A stretch of 64,000 nt of DNA, taken from NCBI RefSeq assembly GCF_016595525.1, contig NZ_JAENII010000002.1, positions 186,001 through 250,000 on the forward strand, in the 5' to 3' direction. The position numbers were made by a program, and so were the translations under genes. The notes under the pieces were generated by a model. It saw only the letters and a list, made by a program, of their open reading frames with translations, was not told the DNA's origin and did not search any database. Positions 56,396-64,000 of this stretch are shown piece by piece (position 1 is the first letter of the stretch; each line of letters starts with the position of its first letter). The DNA is from Haloferula rosea. Lineage in GTDB: Bacteria > Verrucomicrobiota > Verrucomicrobiia > Verrucomicrobiales > Akkermansiaceae.

Positions 56396-56570
56396 GACAA
56401 TGAATGTGGACAACAGCTGGTTTCCGGCAAGTGAAACATGGTGTCGGGAGGCTCGGTTTCGGTCGTCTTTTGGAGGGTTGTCTACTGGAGTGAAATTTTC
56501 TTCAAAATGATGTTGCACGCGACGGGCGAGCTACCTAGCTTCCGCCGCACGCCGCAAGGCGGACCGCTTC

Positions 56571-56647
<77 letters not shown>

Positions 56648-56652
56648 CTTTT

Positions 56653-56688
56653 GCCCCGTGATTCCTTTGGAATCCGGGGCTTTTTCTT
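56653..56688 (+). terminator. terminator after tRNA-Asp
   Basis: GCCCCG-GATTCC pairs with GGAATC-CGGGGC across a TTT loop, followed by TTTTTCTT. Confidence 0.9.
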
Positions 56689-56947
56689 GTCGCGAGTCCG
56701 GGCTTAAGAAGAGGCGGCGTTTCCACGGTTGGCTGACATCTCCTTCCATCGTCGATGGTAGCAATGTTTCCTGGTTTCTTACCCACGAAGGGCGCCCCCT
56801 CGCTTTCCCGTTTCGCGGCCCGAAGATCGGGAAAGGAATCACCAATTTTCGATGGTCAATCGTTTTGTGCCTGTTGAAGATCGCGCCCTGCCGAACATCC
56901 ACGCTCCCAGCCTCCGGGCAGGAAGCGTCGTCAACAGATCAACGACA

Positions 56948-58759
56948 GTGTCCCAGATAACGAATATTTCCGCTTACCATTTCACCGCCCTCACCGGGCT
57001 GAAGGAGATGCGCCAGCGATTGCTGGACTTCTGCAAGGCGAACGACCTGAAAGGCACGATTCTGCTGGCTCCGGAAGGGATCAATCTTTTCGTCGCCGGA
57101 AAGCACCTGGCGATTGAGGAGTTGGTGTTCGAGCTCCGGAAGATGCCGGGTCTGGGCAATCTCCATCCCAAGTACAGCCAAAGTGCCGAGCAACCCTTCA
57201 ACCGCATGCTGGTACGATTGAAGAAGGAAATCATCGCTTTCGGAGTGGATGGGATCGATCCCGGTGTCCACACCGCACCCCGGCTGAGCGCGGCGGAATT
57301 GAAGCAATGGCTGGATGAGGGGAAACCGGTGGTCCTCTACGACACGCGGAACGATTACGAGGTCAAGCTTGGCACGTTCAAAGGAGCGTTGCCTGCCGGG
57401 ATCAATCACTTCCGGGATTTTCCCGAGGCGGTGGGCCGGCTCCCGGATGAAATGAAGGACGCCCCTGTGGTGACATTCTGCACGGGGGGGATCCGCTGTG
57501 AGAAGGCCGCCCCGTTCATGGAGAGGATGGGCTTCCGCAATGTTTACCAACTGGAGGGCGGGATCCTGAAATATTTTGAGGAGGTCGGCAGTGACCACTA
57601 CGAGGGAGAGTGTTTTGTCTTCGACCAACGGGTCGGGGTCGATCCCGCACTGCGGGAGTCCGGTTCGGTGGTCTGCTTTGCTTGCCAAACCCCTCTAACA
57701 GCTGAGGAGGCGGACGATCCACGCTACGTGGTGGGTGAGTCATGCCCCTACTGCTTCCGTAGTGATGAGAGCAAGCGGGCGGAGCGGATCGCGGCACGGC
57801 AGGCGAGGATTGAGGCTGCTGCGGATCCTCTGCCAGGCAGCATGCCATACGACAATCGAAAGCCCATCCGCATCCCGGGGGCTCAGGACGGGCTGACATT
57901 GATCGATGCTCTGGACGGCATGTTTCCCCATTTCGGCCGGGACAAGTGGCTGAAGCGTTTGGAGAACCATCGGATTGTGGGACCTGAAGACGAAGTGGTC
58001 GGAGCGGACCGCATTGTAAGGGGAGGGGAGCAGTATGTCCGACTTCTGCCCGGGATGGTGGAACCCGATGTCAGTGCAGGAATTCGGGTGATCGACGAAG
58101 ACGAGGCCTTGATCGTCCTTGACAAGCCCGCGCCGTTGCCAATGCATCCATGCGGTCGCTTCAATCGAAACACGTTGGAGTATCTGCTTCGCATGGCTTC
58201 TCATCCGGAGGTGCCTCGTCCGGTGCACCGTCTCGATGCGAATACCTCGGGGGTGGTGGTTTGTGCGAAGACGAGGCACTTCGGACGGATCGTTCATCCC
58301 CAGTTTGAGAACGGCGAAGTCGAGAAATGCTATCTGGCCCGGGTCCACGGAGCACCTGACGAAGATGAGTTCACACTGGATGCACCCATTTCCACGGAAC
58401 CGACCGAACTCGGTGCCAGGGAGATCGACGAAGTCAACGGCGTGCCGGCACGCACCGAGGTGGAAGTCGTGAAGCGCTGTGAAGATGGAACGACTCTGCT
58501 TTTCGTCCGGCCTCTGACCGGTCGGACCCACCAGATCCGGATCCATCTATGGGCGGCGGGCTGGCCGATTGTCGGCGACCCGGTCTACTTGCAGGATCAG
58601 CGCCGCGGCGAGATCCAGACGTTGACGCCCCGTGAGCCCAAGATGTGTCTCCATGCGTGGACGATCGCGCTGCGCCATCCGATCTGCGGTGAAAAGGTGA
58701 GCTACAGTGCTCCCGCGCCAGGTTGGTTCGACGTCGAGCTTCCGTCGGCGAAGGGTTGA
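56948..58759 (+). CDS. fused tRNA uridine-34 hydroxylase (TrhO) and RluA-family pseudouridine synthase
   Basis: This protein has two parts. Residues of about 1-310 match TrhO (YceA): QITNISAYHFTALTGLKEMR, GTILLAPEGINLFVAG, rhodanese Cys in VVTFCTGGIRCEKAAPFMER, with a zinc-like tail CFACQTPLTAEE and CPYCFRSDES. From about residue 350 there is an S4-like region (LKRLENHRIVGPEDEV) and a pseudouridine synthase with HRLDANTSGVVVCAKT (catalytic Asp), then LTGRTHQIRIHLWAAGWPIV. TrhO makes 5-hydroxyuridine at tRNA position 34; RluA enzymes modify rRNA or tRNA uridines. The GTG at 56948 fits the TrhO start; ATG 56852 is an alternative. Confidence 0.9.
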   Translation: MSQITNISAYHFTALTGLKEMRQRLLDFCKANDLKGTILLAPEGINLFVAGKHLAIEELVFELRKMPGLGNLHPKYSQSAEQPFNRMLVRLKKEIIAFGVDGIDPGVHTAPRLSAAELKQWLDEGKPVVLYDTRNDYEVKLGTFKGALPAGINHFRDFPEAVGRLPDEMKDAPVVTFCTGGIRCEKAAPFMERMGFRNVYQLEGGILKYFEEVGSDHYEGECFVFDQRVGVDPALRESGSVVCFACQTPLTAEEADDPRYVVGESCPYCFRSDESKRAERIAARQARIEAAADPLPGSMPYDNRKPIRIPGAQDGLTLIDALDGMFPHFGRDKWLKRLENHRIVGPEDEVVGADRIVRGGEQYVRLLPGMVEPDVSAGIRVIDEDEALIVLDKPAPLPMHPCGRFNRNTLEYLLRMASHPEVPRPVHRLDANTSGVVVCAKTRHFGRIVHPQFENGEVEKCYLARVHGAPDEDEFTLDAPISTEPTELGAREIDEVNGVPARTEVEVVKRCEDGTTLLFVRPLTGRTHQIRIHLWAAGWPIVGDPVYLQDQRRGEIQTLTPREPKMCLHAWTIALRHPICGEKVSYSAPAPGWFDVELPSAKG

Positions 58760-58790
58760 CTTGACGATGGAGCTTTGTCGGGATGCGTCC

Positions 58791-59432
58791 ATGAAGATCT
58801 TATCGTTGCTGCTGGTCGCAGGGTTGCTGTGCGGAGCCGTACAAGGACGGGAGTTCAAGGGGAAGAACGGCAAGGTCATCGAGGCGGAGATCGTTTCCAA
58901 GTCGCCGGGCAAGGTGATGCTCAAGCTCGAGAACGGAAAGGAGGTGGAGGTGCCCGTGGGGTCGCTTTCCGAGGCAGATCAACTCTATGTGGCGGTCTGG
59001 GAGTCTCCGGAAGACCGGACCAAGAGGCTCAAGGCGGTCAAGCTGGACGAAGCACTTGAGGCGCAGGGATTCATCCCCCTGACGGTCACTTTGGAGGAAG
59101 GGCAGATGTTTGTGTCGGTCAATGCCGACGGTCAGGCCCTCAAGTTGCTGATCAGTCATCAGAACGACCAGCCGGTCCTGCGGAAGTCATCGGTCGATGA
59201 GAAAGGGCTGAAGCTCAAGCCCGTGGAGGGCGGTGGCCAGATCCTGGGCACTTGTTCGCCGGATCTTGTCGGTGCGGGGGACGAGCGCGGGATCAAGAAT
59301 CTCGAATTTCTTGTCGCGGACCTGACCAACATGCCCGCGGGAATCGACGGGATGATCGGTGGCCAGGTCTTCGTCGACCATTCGGCAAGGCTGGACTTCC
59401 TGACGAAAAGGCTCTGGCTGAAGGTCGACTAA
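58791..59432 (+). CDS. secreted protein with SHD1-like and degenerate retropepsin-like domains
   Basis: The 213-residue product starts MKILSLLLVAGLLCGAVQGR (signal). Residues of about 20-75 match the SLA1-homology-like module common in PVC bacteria: REFKGKNGKVIEAEIVSKSP, GKVMLKLENGKEVEVPVGSL, SEADQLYVAVW. The C-terminal 120 residues have the outline of a retroviral-type aspartic protease, with ADGQALKLLISHQNDQPVL in the place of the DTGA loop and IDGMIGGQVFVDHSARLDFL like the second psi loop. The catalytic Asp is missing, so proteolysis is unlikely. It follows the TrhO-RluA gene by 31 bp. Confidence 0.75.
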   Translation: MKILSLLLVAGLLCGAVQGREFKGKNGKVIEAEIVSKSPGKVMLKLENGKEVEVPVGSLSEADQLYVAVWESPEDRTKRLKAVKLDEALEAQGFIPLTVTLEEGQMFVSVNADGQALKLLISHQNDQPVLRKSSVDEKGLKLKPVEGGGQILGTCSPDLVGAGDERGIKNLEFLVADLTNMPAGIDGMIGGQVFVDHSARLDFLTKRLWLKVD

Positions 59433-59442
59433 GCGGGTGACG

Positions 59443-59907
59443 CTACTCGATCTCGGTCACCAGCTGTCCGGTCTCCGGGAGGGTCGTTCCCACGGAGGCA
59501 CCCAGCAGCGATTGGTAAAGCCGGCTGCTGGGAGTCAGTAGAGTGACTTCACGGCCATCGAGGACGACTTCGAGCCCGCCCGACGCGGGTGCGAGGAGGA
59601 AGTGCTGCGTTTCATCGTCGTCGAGTATCTCGACCAGGGCGCCGGGCTCGACCGTGTCGGATGCCTCGAAGTCGGGAGGTTCAAAGGATTTCAGCAGGCG
59701 CAGGGCCTCGGTCATTTCCTCCACCTGTCTGGCCTGTCCGGATGCCAGGTAAGAGGCTTCAAGACTACGGGTATCGTATTTGCTTTCCGCCTTGGCATCC
59801 GGGTCCGTGGCGGCCGCGTGGGCGTCGCGGGCAGCCTGCGCGAGTCGATTCAACTGTTGTTCCAGTTGGTCGCGAATGTGGTCTAGGAGTTCGGCCTTGA
59901 AGCTCAT
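59443..59907 (-). CDS. GreA/GreB-like transcription elongation factor
   Basis: The 154-residue protein (from ATG 59907) has an N-terminal coiled coil, LLDHIRDQLEQQLNRLAQAA, then the signature ESKYDTRSLEASYLASGQA, as in Gre-like proteins, and a C-terminal FKBP-like Gre domain (VEPGALVEILDDDETQHFLL, ALVEIL, LLGASVGTTLPE). The N-terminal hairpin acids needed for transcript cleavage are not obvious, so it may bind RNA polymerase without GreA activity. It converges with the SHD1 gene, 10 bp apart, and is divergent from the ArsC-like gene, 50 bp apart. Confidence 0.72.
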   Translation of the reverse strand: MSFKAELLDHIRDQLEQQLNRLAQAARDAHAAATDPDAKAESKYDTRSLEASYLASGQARQVEEMTEALRLLKSFEPPDFEASDTVEPGALVEILDDDETQHFLLAPASGGLEVVLDGREVTLLTPSSRLYQSLLGASVGTTLPETGQLVTEIE

Positions 59908-59957
59908 CGGGATGGGTGAAGCCTTGCGTGTTTTCCCGGCCGGGGCAAGATCCACCC

Positions 59958-60314
59958 ATGACGAAGGTCTATATCTACAAGAGCTGTGATTCCTGCCGCA
60001 AGGCGGTCAAATGGCTTCGGGCGAATGGGGTGCCGTTCGAGGAACTGGCGATCCGTGAGACGCCGCCGACCCGGGGCGAGCTTCAGTCGATGCTGAAGAG
60101 CCGGGGTGATGAACTACGGGCTCTTTTCAATACCTCGGGCCGTGATTACCGCGAGCTTGGGTTGAAGGACAAAATCGGCGCGATGACTTTTGAAGAGGCC
60201 GCCGAGCTGCTGACCGGCAATGGGAACCTCGTGAAGCGGCCGTTTGTCATCGGGGATGGAGTCGGCTTGGTCGGCTTCAAGGAAGCTGAGTGGGTCACTG
60301 CGCTTGGAAGCTGA
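59958..60314 (+). CDS. ArsC/Spx/MgsR family protein
   Basis: The 118-residue thioredoxin-fold protein begins TKVYIYKSCDSCRKAVKWLR, with CxxC-like CDSC at about 10-13, and continues VPFEELAIRETPPTRGELQS, ALFNTSGRDYRELGLKDKIG and C-terminal VKRPFVIGDGVGLVGFKEAE. This pattern fits the ArsC-like/Spx group, where the KRPxx loop and CxxC mark MgsR/YusI-like proteins and not authentic arsenate reductases. It may be a redox regulator. No arsenic genes are near. It starts 50 bp from the divergent Gre-like gene and converges with the sigma factor, 16 bp apart. Confidence 0.85.
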   Translation: MTKVYIYKSCDSCRKAVKWLRANGVPFEELAIRETPPTRGELQSMLKSRGDELRALFNTSGRDYRELGLKDKIGAMTFEEAAELLTGNGNLVKRPFVIGDGVGLVGFKEAEWVTALGS

Positions 60315-60330
60315 CGACTCGCGGAGGATT

Positions 60331-60966
60331 TCAGTAGCCCAGCATGTGGCCCAGCTTGTCCCTGAGGGCTGAGCGGGCCCGGAACATCAGGCTCTTCACT
60401 GATGCCACCGATACGCCGAGGACCTTGCCGATCTCTTCGTAGCTGAGGGATTCGTAAGCATAGAGGATGACCGCCATGCGTTGGGATTCCGGAAGTGAGG
60501 CGATGACCTCGTCGATCTCCTGATGGGCTTCCCACTGGGCGACCTCGGCATCAGGCTCCGTGCGGCTCTCTGCAGCCACTTCCTGACCACTCGCTTCCTG
60601 ACGCTCGTCGCGTGATACCTCCTTGCGCCGCGACCGCCGTCTGGACTCGTTGTAAACGAGGTTCCTGGCAATGGTGTAGAGATAGGTGGTGAATTTGGCA
60701 TCCGGCTTCCAACGTTTGGCATGCTTCCAGACGCGGAGGAATGTCTGCTGGGCGAGATCCTCGGCTTCGGTCGGGTCCCGCAGCATCTTTGCGATCGTTC
60801 CAACGACCGCATGTTGATGACGCTCGACAAGCTCGCGGAAAGCGCGCTCGTCACCCTTTGCAATCTGACGCATCAGCGCCACATCGACGGCATTGCTGTC
60901 GGTGTCTTGCTGAATGTCGGGCTCCGGCATTTCGAGGAAGCGAGGGGTGATCGTGAGCGCTCTCAT
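60331..60966 (-). CDS. ECF-type RNA polymerase sigma factor
   Basis: The 211-residue protein has sigma region 2 (ERAFRELVERHQHAVVGTIA, DLAQQTFLRVWKHAKRW, FTTYLYTIARNLVYNESRRR) and region 4 (LPESQRMAVILYAYESLSYE, IGKVLGVSVASVKSLMFRAR). Between them is a charged linker, DERQEASGQEVAAESRTEPD. It resembles the RpoE/SigE group of ECF factors. No anti-sigma gene is adjacent on either side. It is on the same strand as pgi but separated by 126 bp with a hairpin. A second sigma factor is at 63370. Confidence 0.92.
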   Translation of the reverse strand: MRALTITPRFLEMPEPDIQQDTDSNAVDVALMRQIAKGDERAFRELVERHQHAVVGTIAKMLRDPTEAEDLAQQTFLRVWKHAKRWKPDAKFTTYLYTIARNLVYNESRRRSRRKEVSRDERQEASGQEVAAESRTEPDAEVAQWEAHQEIDEVIASLPESQRMAVILYAYESLSYEEIGKVLGVSVASVKSLMFRARSALRDKLGHMLGY

Positions 60967-61038
60967 GCTCTATGGGATCAACCGCAATGCGAGGAGGAAG
61001 TTGCGCACGTCGAAGAGATTTCGTGCGCATGAACAAGA

Positions 61039-61068
61039 ACGGCCCACCTGCGGAAGCAGGCAGGCCGT
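61039..61068 (-). terminator. hairpin after pgi, probable terminator
   Basis: ACGGCC-CA-CCTGC and GCAGG-CA-GGCCGT pair around GGAA. On the minus strand it lies 24 bp after the pgi stop, followed by TTCTTGTTC. Confidence 0.65.
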
Positions 61069-61092
61069 GATGGGAAGCAGGGATGATCCGCC

Positions 61093-62646
61093 TCAGAGAG
61101 AGAAGGAATCCTCCTTCGGCTCCTCGCCGAGGGAAATCTGGACTTCACCGTTCCCCGCGAGGTGGGTGAGACAGTGGTAAACCTCTTCGGGATCACCATC
61201 GATTTCGTAGGCGATTTCGGTAGCGGTCTTCGGTTCTGCGACCAGACGGCTGCGAACGGCATGCAGTGTTTCCAGGAACGCAGCCGCGGCCTTCTTGCCG
61301 GCCTCCACGCCGGGCTGGTGGTAGGCGTTGATGTTCACCAGCGATGCATAGAACGATACCGCCCGCTCGAACAATCCGATCAGGGTGCCGAGCTGGAATG
61401 GGTTCACCTCGGGAATGGAAATGGTGATTGATGGCCTGCCTGATTCGTGGAGTGCCTTGCGCGAACCACGCAGGAAGCCCTGCAGGAAGTCCGCCGAGGT
61501 GCTGCCGGGTTCGACTTCGATCGTGTCGCCATCCCGCCCCTTTCGCACTTCGATGAAGGTGGCGAAGAAGTTGGCAACACCATCGCGAAGCTGTTGGACA
61601 TAGGCGTGCTGGTCGGTCGACCCCTTGTTTCCGTAAACGGCGATGCCCTGGTTGACGGTATTGCCTTCGAGATCGAGTTCCTTGCCCAGCGACTCCATCA
61701 CCAGCTGTTGCAGGTACTTGGAGAATAGTACCAGTGAGTCCTTGTAGGGCAACACGACCATGTCCTTTTCTCCCTTGCCATTGCCGGCGGCATGCCAACA
61801 AAGCGCGAGCCGCATGGCGGCGTTCGTGGAGACATCCGCCTTGCGGGTTTCGCGGTCCATGGCGGCTGCGCCTGCAAGAAATTCGTCGATGTCGATTCCC
61901 TGCAAAGCGGCTGGCACGAGACCCACGGTCGACATCACCGAAGTCCGGCCACCGACCCAGTCCTCCATCGGGAAGGTCTCAATGAAGGAGTGCTCCTGGG
62001 CGAATTGATCGAGTTTCGATCCGGTTCCCGTGATGGCCACGGCATGTTTTCCGAAATCCAGGCCGGCGGCATCAAAGGCTGCCTTGGCCTCGACCATGCC
62101 GTTGCGGGTCTCCGGGGTGCCACCCGACTTCGAGATCACGAGGACGAGCGTGGTGCAGAGATTCTCGCTGCCAATGGAGGCGAGCGTGTGGTCGATGCCC
62201 GCTGGATCCGTGTTGTCGAAGAAGTGGATTGGGAGTCTGGCGCCCTGGCCGATTGCTTGGTCCACGAGTTGTGGGCCAAGGGCGGATCCCCCGATGCCGA
62301 TCAGCAGGATCCGACGGAACTGAGGAGCTCCGGGAGGGGCGACCTGACCGGTGTGGACCTTGTCGGCGAAATCCTTGAGAGCTTGAAGCGGTTCGTTGAT
62401 CTGGGCGCGAATCTCTTCGTTGGGAGCGAGCTCGGCAGCACGCAGCCAATAGTGGCCCACCATGCGGCCTTCGTCCGGGTTCGCGATGGCTCCGGATTCG
62501 AGAGCCGCCATGTCAGCGAAGGCCTTGTCCACCTTGGGCTGCATCGCGCTCAGCCAGTCGGAGCTCAATGGAAGGAGTGACGTATCGAGAGAGAATCCGA
62601 GATCAGGATAGCGGATGAGCGATGCGGAATATTGGTCGAATGACAT
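61093..62646 (-). CDS. pgi: glucose-6-phosphate isomerase
   Basis: The 517-residue protein shows PGI motifs: FRRILLIGIGGSALGPQLVD, IHFFDNTDPAGIDHTLASIG, LVLVISKSGGTPETRNGMVE, FPMEDWVGGRTSVMSTVGLV and VYGNKGSTDQHAYVQQLRDG, which carries the catalytic region. It interconverts glucose-6-P and fructose-6-P. The protein is shorter than E. coli Pgi (549) and resembles the cyanobacterial/PVC type. The C-terminal 70 residues include a helical segment LVAEPKTATEIAYEIDGDPE. It stands alone, with apt upstream 85 bp. Confidence 0.95.
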   Translation of the reverse strand: MSFDQYSASLIRYPDLGFSLDTSLLPLSSDWLSAMQPKVDKAFADMAALESGAIANPDEGRMVGHYWLRAAELAPNEEIRAQINEPLQALKDFADKVHTGQVAPPGAPQFRRILLIGIGGSALGPQLVDQAIGQGARLPIHFFDNTDPAGIDHTLASIGSENLCTTLVLVISKSGGTPETRNGMVEAKAAFDAAGLDFGKHAVAITGTGSKLDQFAQEHSFIETFPMEDWVGGRTSVMSTVGLVPAALQGIDIDEFLAGAAAMDRETRKADVSTNAAMRLALCWHAAGNGKGEKDMVVLPYKDSLVLFSKYLQQLVMESLGKELDLEGNTVNQGIAVYGNKGSTDQHAYVQQLRDGVANFFATFIEVRKGRDGDTIEVEPGSTSADFLQGFLRGSRKALHESGRPSITISIPEVNPFQLGTLIGLFERAVSFYASLVNINAYHQPGVEAGKKAAAAFLETLHAVRSRLVAEPKTATEIAYEIDGDPEEVYHCLTHLAGNGEVQISLGEEPKEDSFSL

Positions 62647-62731
62647 GGATGCGTTCGTTGGAATTGGGGCAGGAGGCTAGGGGAGAGCCCGAGGCAGGGC
62701 AAGCGATGCGGCTGTCCTCGGGATGAAGGAT

Positions 62732-63259
62732 TCAATCGTAACGGATGAGTGACTCGATCCGATGATCTCCCAGTTTTTCCCTCCCGTTGAGGAAGCCGAG
62801 TTCGATCAGGAAGGAAATGGCAACAAGGTCGGCGCCGAGTCCGTCGAGGAGCTGAACCGCGGCCGCGGCTGTGCCGCCTGTGGCGAGCAGGTCGTCGACC
62901 AGCAGGACCTTTTCACCCGGGTGAACGGCGTCCTCATGGATCTCAACCACGGACTCTCCATACTCAAGCGTGTAGGCAAGCTGGCGTGTCTGCCAAGGCA
63001 GTTTGCCTTGCTTGCGGACCGGTACGAAACCCGCATTCAGGCGGTCGGCCACTGCGGCCGCGAAAATGAAGCCCCGTGCGTCGATTCCAACCACCTTGTC
63101 GATCTTCTGGCCCTGTGCTGTCTGGCACAAGAGTTCGAGAGATTCCTTGAACAGGGAAGGATCGGAAAGGATGGGGGTGATGTCCTTGAAAACGACGCCT
63201 GGTTTCGGGAAATCAGGGATGTCGCGGATTGCGTCGCGGAGGTGCTGAGCGGATGCCAT
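62732..63259 (-). CDS. apt: adenine phosphoribosyltransferase
   Basis: The 175-residue enzyme has LRDAIRDIPDFPKPGVVFKD and ITPILSDPSLFKESLELL, VVGIDARGFIFAAAVADRLN, FVPVRKQGKLPWQTRQLAYT, EYGESVVEIHEDAVHPGEKV and the PRPP-binding VLLVDDLLATGGTAAAAVQL. It salvages adenine to AMP. Length matches E. coli Apt (183). It is divergent from the sigma factor at 63370 by 110 bp and lies 85 bp upstream of pgi on the same strand. No other purine genes are near. Confidence 0.95.
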   Translation of the reverse strand: MASAQHLRDAIRDIPDFPKPGVVFKDITPILSDPSLFKESLELLCQTAQGQKIDKVVGIDARGFIFAAAVADRLNAGFVPVRKQGKLPWQTRQLAYTLEYGESVVEIHEDAVHPGEKVLLVDDLLATGGTAAAAVQLLDGLGADLVAISFLIELGFLNGREKLGDHRIESLIRYD

Positions 63260-63369
63260 GGGCGGGAGGCTGAGGGATCATGGGGCGGTGGCCAAGCGCG
63301 GAACGTGGGTCAGGTTTGCTGCTGACAGGATTCGCCGTGCATGCCAGCCTGCGCGCGTTCCCCCACCCA

Positions 63370-63969
63370 ATGCCGGATAACACCCCCAGACAGGATCCGG
63401 ACGGCGATCTCGTCCAGCGCGCCCAGAACGGCGACACGCGAGCCTTCGACGCCCTGATTCTCAAGTATGGCGAAAAGCTGTACGGAATGATCTACAACAT
63501 GACCTCCAACAAGGAGGATACTCATGATTTGCTGCAGGATGTCTTCGCCAAGGCCTATTCCTCGATCGGAAAGTTCCGGGGAAAGTCGACATTCTACACC
63601 TGGATTTACCAGATCGCGGTCAATATGACCCTGAACTTTCTAAAAAAGAGGAAGAGGCGGACGGGACTGAGTCTCAATGAGATGGATTCCTCCGTGCACC
63701 AGGACCCGGCCTTGGTCGACACGACCCACGAATCGAACCCTGAGCAGCAGAGCACCCTGCACGAGCTTCAAAAAAGATTGAACGAAGCCATGCAGCATCT
63801 GTCTGAATCCCATAGAACGGTGGTAACACTGTTCGACATTCAGGGCCTGCCTCATGCCGAGATCGCGAAGATTCTCAAGGTCTCGGTGGGGACGGTCCGA
63901 TCGAGGCTCCACTACGCTCACCAGCAACTTCAAATGCATCTGCAGGAGTTCTGGGAGCAAAGATTATAA
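63370..63969 (+). CDS. ECF-type RNA polymerase sigma factor
   Basis: The 199-residue protein, starting at ATG 63370, has region 2 (DLVQRAQNGDTRAFDALILK, DLLQDVFAKAYSSIGKFRGK, STFYTWIYQIAVNMTLNFLK) and region 4 (LSESHRTVVTLFDIQGLPHA, EIAKILKVSVGTVRSRLHYA). It resembles the RpoE/SigW-like group. A downstream anti-sigma gene would be just past the window edge; only about 31 bases follow, with an A-rich start. It differs clearly from the sigma factor at 60331, which has a longer charged linker. The upstream frame from 63280 is rejected. Confidence 0.92.
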   Translation: MPDNTPRQDPDGDLVQRAQNGDTRAFDALILKYGEKLYGMIYNMTSNKEDTHDLLQDVFAKAYSSIGKFRGKSTFYTWIYQIAVNMTLNFLKKRKRRTGLSLNEMDSSVHQDPALVDTTHESNPEQQSTLHELQKRLNEAMQHLSESHRTVVTLFDIQGLPHAEIAKILKVSVGTVRSRLHYAHQQLQMHLQEFWEQRL

Positions 63970-64000
63970 AAAAAGTCTTGCGGTGGGGCGGAAATTTAAG

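Overview
The window looks like chromosome from a member of the Verrucomicrobia, most likely the Verrucomicrobiales (Haloferula/Luteolibacter-like). This rests on gene content, not on a database search: a Verru_Chthon cassette protein A, a Chlamydia-type YtgABCD metal transporter with a permease-repressor fusion (a PVC-superphylum trait), an SHD1-like secreted protein, a choice-of-anchor protein, a sulfatase and an AraC/XylR regulator. GC is high, and most genes are single genes or short operons on either strand.

Region 1 (1-4426, minus strand) is the accessory part. It holds a DNA phosphorothioation-associated methyltransferase with a duplicated flanking domain, a small ORF overlapping an ADP-ribosyltransferase-like gene broken by an in-frame stop, a stretch with only decayed coding signal, and an HNH endonuclease running off the left edge. 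It reads as an eroded piece of a phosphorothioate-linked defence island.

Region 2 (4.4-14.2 kb) is mixed housekeeping and envelope: MidA-type and RlmI-type methyltransferases, a lipoprotein with a paralogue 37 kb away, a histone-H1-like Lys/Ala protein, DNA polymerase III delta prime, a TPM-domain protein, an M16 peptidase and an alpha-helical repeat protein. An inverted pair of REP-like palindromes follows at 14.26-14.47 kb.

Region 3 (14.4-19.4 kb, minus strand) is a tight five-gene metal uptake operon: binding lipoprotein, ATPase, permease fused to a DtxR/YtgR-type repressor, second permease and a His-rich outer-membrane beta-barrel. An inverted repeat overlaps a possible -35 box in front of it.

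Region 4 (19.4-41.5 kb) holds a degenerate M28-like protein, tRNA-Ala(GGC), a sulfatase, aspS-hisS, divergent recF, a divergent pair of WYL-domain proteins, the cassette protein A pair, and a choice-of-anchor secreted protein divergent from an AraC/XylR regulator over a 21-bp tandem repeat. It ends with pyruvate carboxylase.

Region 5 (41.6-64 kb) is mostly core metabolism and information processing: a candidate structured small RNA, two IF-1-like proteins, tyrA-aroA-cmk-plsC, xth, rplM-rpsI, scpA, metF, a secreted EF-hand protein, sdhC-sdhA without sdhB, tRNA-Asp(GTC), a TrhO-RluA fusion, a Gre-like factor, an ArsC/Spx-like protein, two sigma-70 family factors, pgi and apt.

No CRISPR array, intact insertion sequence, prophage or rRNA was seen. 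All family assignments were made by eye from translated sequence and motifs.
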